Shown here: positions 25,472 to 26,570 of the stretch, piece after piece | Position numbering within the stretch: the first letter of the stretch is position 1 | How the letters are laid out: each line of letters begins with the position of its first letter | Source of the DNA: a virus | IMG/VR virus record: IMGVR_UViG_3300030406_002326 | Span: 1-26,570 of that record | DNA length: 26,570 bases | Reading direction: 5' to 3' (one strand) | Position numbers and translations under genes: made by a program | The notes under the pieces: model-generated | Seen by the model: the letters and a program-made list of their open reading frames with translations, nothing else | The model's database searches: none | Told to the model about the DNA's origin: nothing

Positions 25472-25542
25472 AGCGAGATATCGGAATCGAACCGATGACA
25501 ATAGCTTGGAAGGCTACAGTTTTACCGCTAAACTAATCTCGC
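25472..25542 (-). tRNA. tRNA-Gly (anticodon UCC)
   Basis: All four arms pair. The acceptor is GCGAGAT/ATCTCGC, the D arm GTTT-AGCGGTA-AAAC, the anticodon arm GTAGC-CTTCCAA-GCTAT (anticodon TCC) and the T arm ATCGG-TTCGATT-CCGAT. The length is 71 nt with discriminator T, and CCA is not encoded. It resembles cyanobacterial tRNA-Gly(UCC), which reads GGA and GGG codons. It lies inside the late transcript between the auxiliary cassette and the capsid gene, in the sense direction. Besides raising a glycine tRNA, RNase P and 3' processing would cut the transcript here. Confidence 0.95.
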
Positions 25543-25566
25543 TTGCACAATGTGGATGAGCTTTTC

Positions 25567-25598
25567 TATGATAGTTGACGTGCAGTATCTCTATCATA
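25567..25598 (-). other. 8-bp inverted repeat between hairpin and tRNA
   Basis: TATGATAG (25567-25574) and CTATCATA (25591-25598) are exact inverted repeats with a 16-nt spacer. In RNA they form an 8-bp stem right after the UUCG hairpin. Possible roles are RNA processing, mRNA stability or an operator site; the sequence alone cannot decide. Confidence 0.55.
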
Positions 25599-25606
25599 AT
25601 GAAGAA

Positions 25607-25632
25607 GGCTAGGAGTCCGAAGACCCCTAACC
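25607..25632 (-). terminator. 11-bp hairpin with UUCG tetraloop after the 55-aa gene (terminator or processing site)
   Basis: On the minus strand GGTTAGGGGTC, TTCG, GACTCCTAGCC form an 11-bp stem with two G-U pairs and the very stable UUCG loop. It begins 8 nt after the stop of the 55-aa gene. The tract behind it (TTCTTCATT) is T-rich but broken, so termination may be partial. A 3'-end stabiliser for the psbA-containing message is an alternative. Confidence 0.7.
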
Positions 25633-25640
25633 ATAATTCA

Positions 25641-25808
25641 TTAGCCTGTGAGAGCTTCTTCAAGTGACTGATATTCCTCATCTACACCAGGGGGTTGCTG
25701 ATCACTAGGGTTAGTATCAGGATGGTCCTCTGGTTTGTTATGATGAGCTTCAGGTTCAGGTGAATAGCTTGTCACCGAAGCTCTTCCTTGAGAAGTTTGG
25801 TGTGCCAT
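25641..25808 (-). CDS. 55-aa acidic, probably disordered protein
   Basis: I do not recognise a family. The protein begins MAHQTSQGRASVTSYSPEPE, has a His/Pro/Asp-rich middle (KPEDHPDTNPSDQQPPG) and ends EYQSLEEALTG. It is acidic with no hydrophobic core, so likely disordered except for a short C-terminal helix. Its ATG overlaps the stop of the beta-barrel-like gene (TAATG). The first five residues are those of the capsid protein (MAHQT). Position just before the capsid gene is where T7 places scaffold gp9, but it is far too short to be a normal scaffold. A capsid-associated role is only a guess. Confidence 0.65.
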   Translation of the reverse strand: MAHQTSQGRASVTSYSPEPEAHHNKPEDHPDTNPSDQQPPGVDEEYQSLEEALTG

Positions 25809-26167
25809 TAGAATTTATATTTTGCGCCTATCTTAGTACCATAAGCTGTATCAGTATCTTCATCTGTTACGAATGATACTTCACCATATACAGCAAGCTT
25901 CTCAGTAGCAGCGATGGATACTCCACCTTTACCAGAGAAATCTGTTGTACTATCTACACCATCAGCAGCTTGAAGTGCAGGACCACCTTGAATATAGTAT
26001 CCAAGTTGACCTACATCACCTTCATAACCAATGTGAAGATCAGTTTTTCTAGAAGTATAGTCGCTTCCAGTATAAGATGCGTTTGACTCGGCATTTACAT
26101 AGACGCCAGCCATTGCAGGAGTCGAAGCAAATGAGATTGTAGCTAGGGCTAGTGCAATTGATTTCAT
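25808..26167 (-). CDS. Secreted small outer-membrane beta-barrel-like protein
   Basis: The 119-aa protein begins MKSIALALATISFASTPAMA, a clear signal peptide with cleavage before GVYVNAES. The mature part of about 99 residues alternates hydrophobic and polar residues in strands (TDLHIGYEGDVGQLGYYIQG; KLAVYGEVSFV; YGTKIGAKYKF) and ends in Phe, the usual C-terminal signal of outer-membrane barrels. It would form roughly 6 to 8 short strands, smaller than OmpA-type barrels. Similar short exported proteins occur in other marine cyanophages; function unknown. Placement behind psbA suggests a host-takeover role at the envelope, for example receptor masking, but this is inference. Confidence 0.78.
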   Translation of the reverse strand: MKSIALALATISFASTPAMAGVYVNAESNASYTGSDYTSRKTDLHIGYEGDVGQLGYYIQGGPALQAADGVDSTTDFSGKGGVSIAATEKLAVYGEVSFVTDEDTDTAYGTKIGAKYKF

Positions 26168-26171
26168 TAAT

Positions 26172-26219
26172 TTACTTTTTGTTTTTAGTGTACGTTACAC
26201 CACGATAGGTAAGAGTCAT
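26172..26219 (-). CDS. 15-aa micro-ORF with YRG motif (DUF4278-like)
   Basis: ATG at 26219 encodes MTLTYRGVTYTKNKK and stops 4 nt before the next gene's start. The M-L-YRG-Y pattern is the start of DUF4278 proteins, common in cyanobacteria and their phages. Here only this N-terminal motif is present. It may be a real micro-peptide or a decayed remnant. Confidence 0.5.
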   Translation of the reverse strand: MTLTYRGVTYTKNKK

Positions 26220-26227
26220 TGAGAGTC

Positions 26228-26251
26228 TCCACTATCACAGCCCCGTTCCAT
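26228..26251 (-). other. Possible hairpin downstream of psbA
   Basis: On the minus strand TCACAGC and GCTGTGA can pair over 7 bp around a 10-nt loop, between the AT-hook-like peptide and the YRG micro-ORF. No T-tract follows, so it is not a classic terminator. It may stabilise or regulate the psbA message. Confidence 0.4.
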
Positions 26252-26297
26252 GCTGTGAATTCATGCGTCCTAATAAAAGGATGAACGGACGTGGTGT

Positions 26298-26369
26298 TTA
26301 TTTTTTCTTCGTGCCCTTTATAGGTGGGCGTCCTTTTTGTGTACCGTAAGTACCTTTGCCTTTAGGCAT
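26298..26369 (-). CDS. 23-aa basic AT-hook-like peptide overlapping the psbA stop
   Basis: The ORF starts at ATG 26369 and shares 8 nt with the end of psbA (ATGCCTAA). It reads [19 protein letters not shown] and ends in TKKK. The K-G-R-P-P core is like an AT-hook minor-groove binding motif. Similar tiny MP.G.GTYGS..GRPP peptides recur in marine phages, so this is likely a real gene rather than chance. The role may be DNA binding; this is unproven. Confidence 0.62.
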   Translation of the reverse strand: MPKGKGTYGTQKGRPPIKGTKKK

Positions 26370-26570
26370 ATTCTTTCTCAGGTAATGCCGCTAAATCTAG
26401 CGGGAAATTGTGTGCATTTCTTTCATGCATTACTTCCATACCTAGGTTAGCACGGTTGAGTACGTCTGCCCAGGTAGGGATAACCTTACCACCTGAATCT
26501 ACTATGGACTGATTGAAGTTAAACCCGTTAAGATTGAACGCCATAGTGGAGACTCCCATACTGGTGAGCC
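26362..26570 (-). CDS. psbA: Photosystem II D1 protein, C-terminal end (5' part outside window)
   Basis: The visible 68 residues read [20 protein letters not shown], then [20 protein letters not shown] and [17 protein letters not shown], the conserved end of cyanobacterial D1. D1 is the core reaction-centre subunit that turns over under light; phage copies keep photosynthesis running during infection. All C-terminal manganese-cluster ligands are present: the H-E pair of MHER (His332, Glu333), Asp342 of LDLA and Ala344, the processed C-terminus. The extension after the cleavage site is only ALPEKEYA, shorter than the usual cyanobacterial one of about 16 residues. The frame continues open off the window; the apparent ATG near 26559 is internal. 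Confidence 0.97.
   Translation of the reverse strand, partial: LTSMGVSTMAFNLNGFNFNQSIVDSGGKVIPTWADVLNRANLGMEVMHERNAHNFPLDLAALPEKEYA

Noticed and set aside
25567-25606. Sigma-70-like promoter on the plus strand (TTGACG with CATAAT)
   Set aside because: The spacing is only about 14 nt and no plus-strand gene follows; the sequence is better explained by the inverted repeat.

Overview
The window is a late (structural) segment of a T7-like podovirus that infects marine picocyanobacteria (Prochlorococcus or Synechococcus type). Three things support this. The right edge holds the 3' end of a photosystem II psbA gene. The structural genes follow T7 order: major capsid, gp11, gp12, gp13, gp14, gp15, gp16, gp17, a holin position, small terminase, large terminase. 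Many accessory proteins also look like cyanophage families. The DNA is AT-rich, every convincing gene is on the minus strand, and genes abut or overlap (TAATG and ATGA junctions). Transcription therefore runs from high to low coordinates.

Read in that direction, the right end (26570 to 25640) is an auxiliary cassette: psbA (5' end outside the window), a 23-aa AT-hook-like peptide overlapping its stop, a 15-aa YRG-type micro-ORF, a secreted small beta-barrel-like protein and a 55-aa acidic protein. Next comes a structured, mostly non-coding stretch (25640 to 25357). It holds a UUCG-capped hairpin, a second hairpin, a complete tRNA-Gly(UCC), a perfect palindrome and a 17-codon leader ORF that ends directly at the capsid start codon. 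The major capsid gene follows, then a strong intrinsic terminator at the position of the T7 terminator after gene 10.

The middle (24113 to 12437) encodes the tail tube and internal virion proteins: gp11, an enlarged gp12 with extra surface-type modules, a gp13-like GNAT-fold protein, gp14, gp15 and gp16. The T7-type tail fibre (10783 to 12405) follows. Then six more fibre, adhesin or tip genes extend to 4607, ending in an 806-aa LamG-SPRY protein, with a tail-fibre-assembly-like gene after it.

The left end (4051 to 1) matches the T7 holin/terminase region: a proline-rich membrane-anchored protein, a two-helix holin-like protein, two overlapping exported proteins in different frames, a 51-aa conserved small protein, a TerS-like protein, a small basic protein, a 502-aa protein with a GHH-type nuclease-like motif, and the first 79 residues of TerL with an intact Walker A. 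No long gene-free stretch exists. Portal, scaffold, replication genes and most of TerL and psbA lie outside the window. Family names come from recognition by eye, with no database search.
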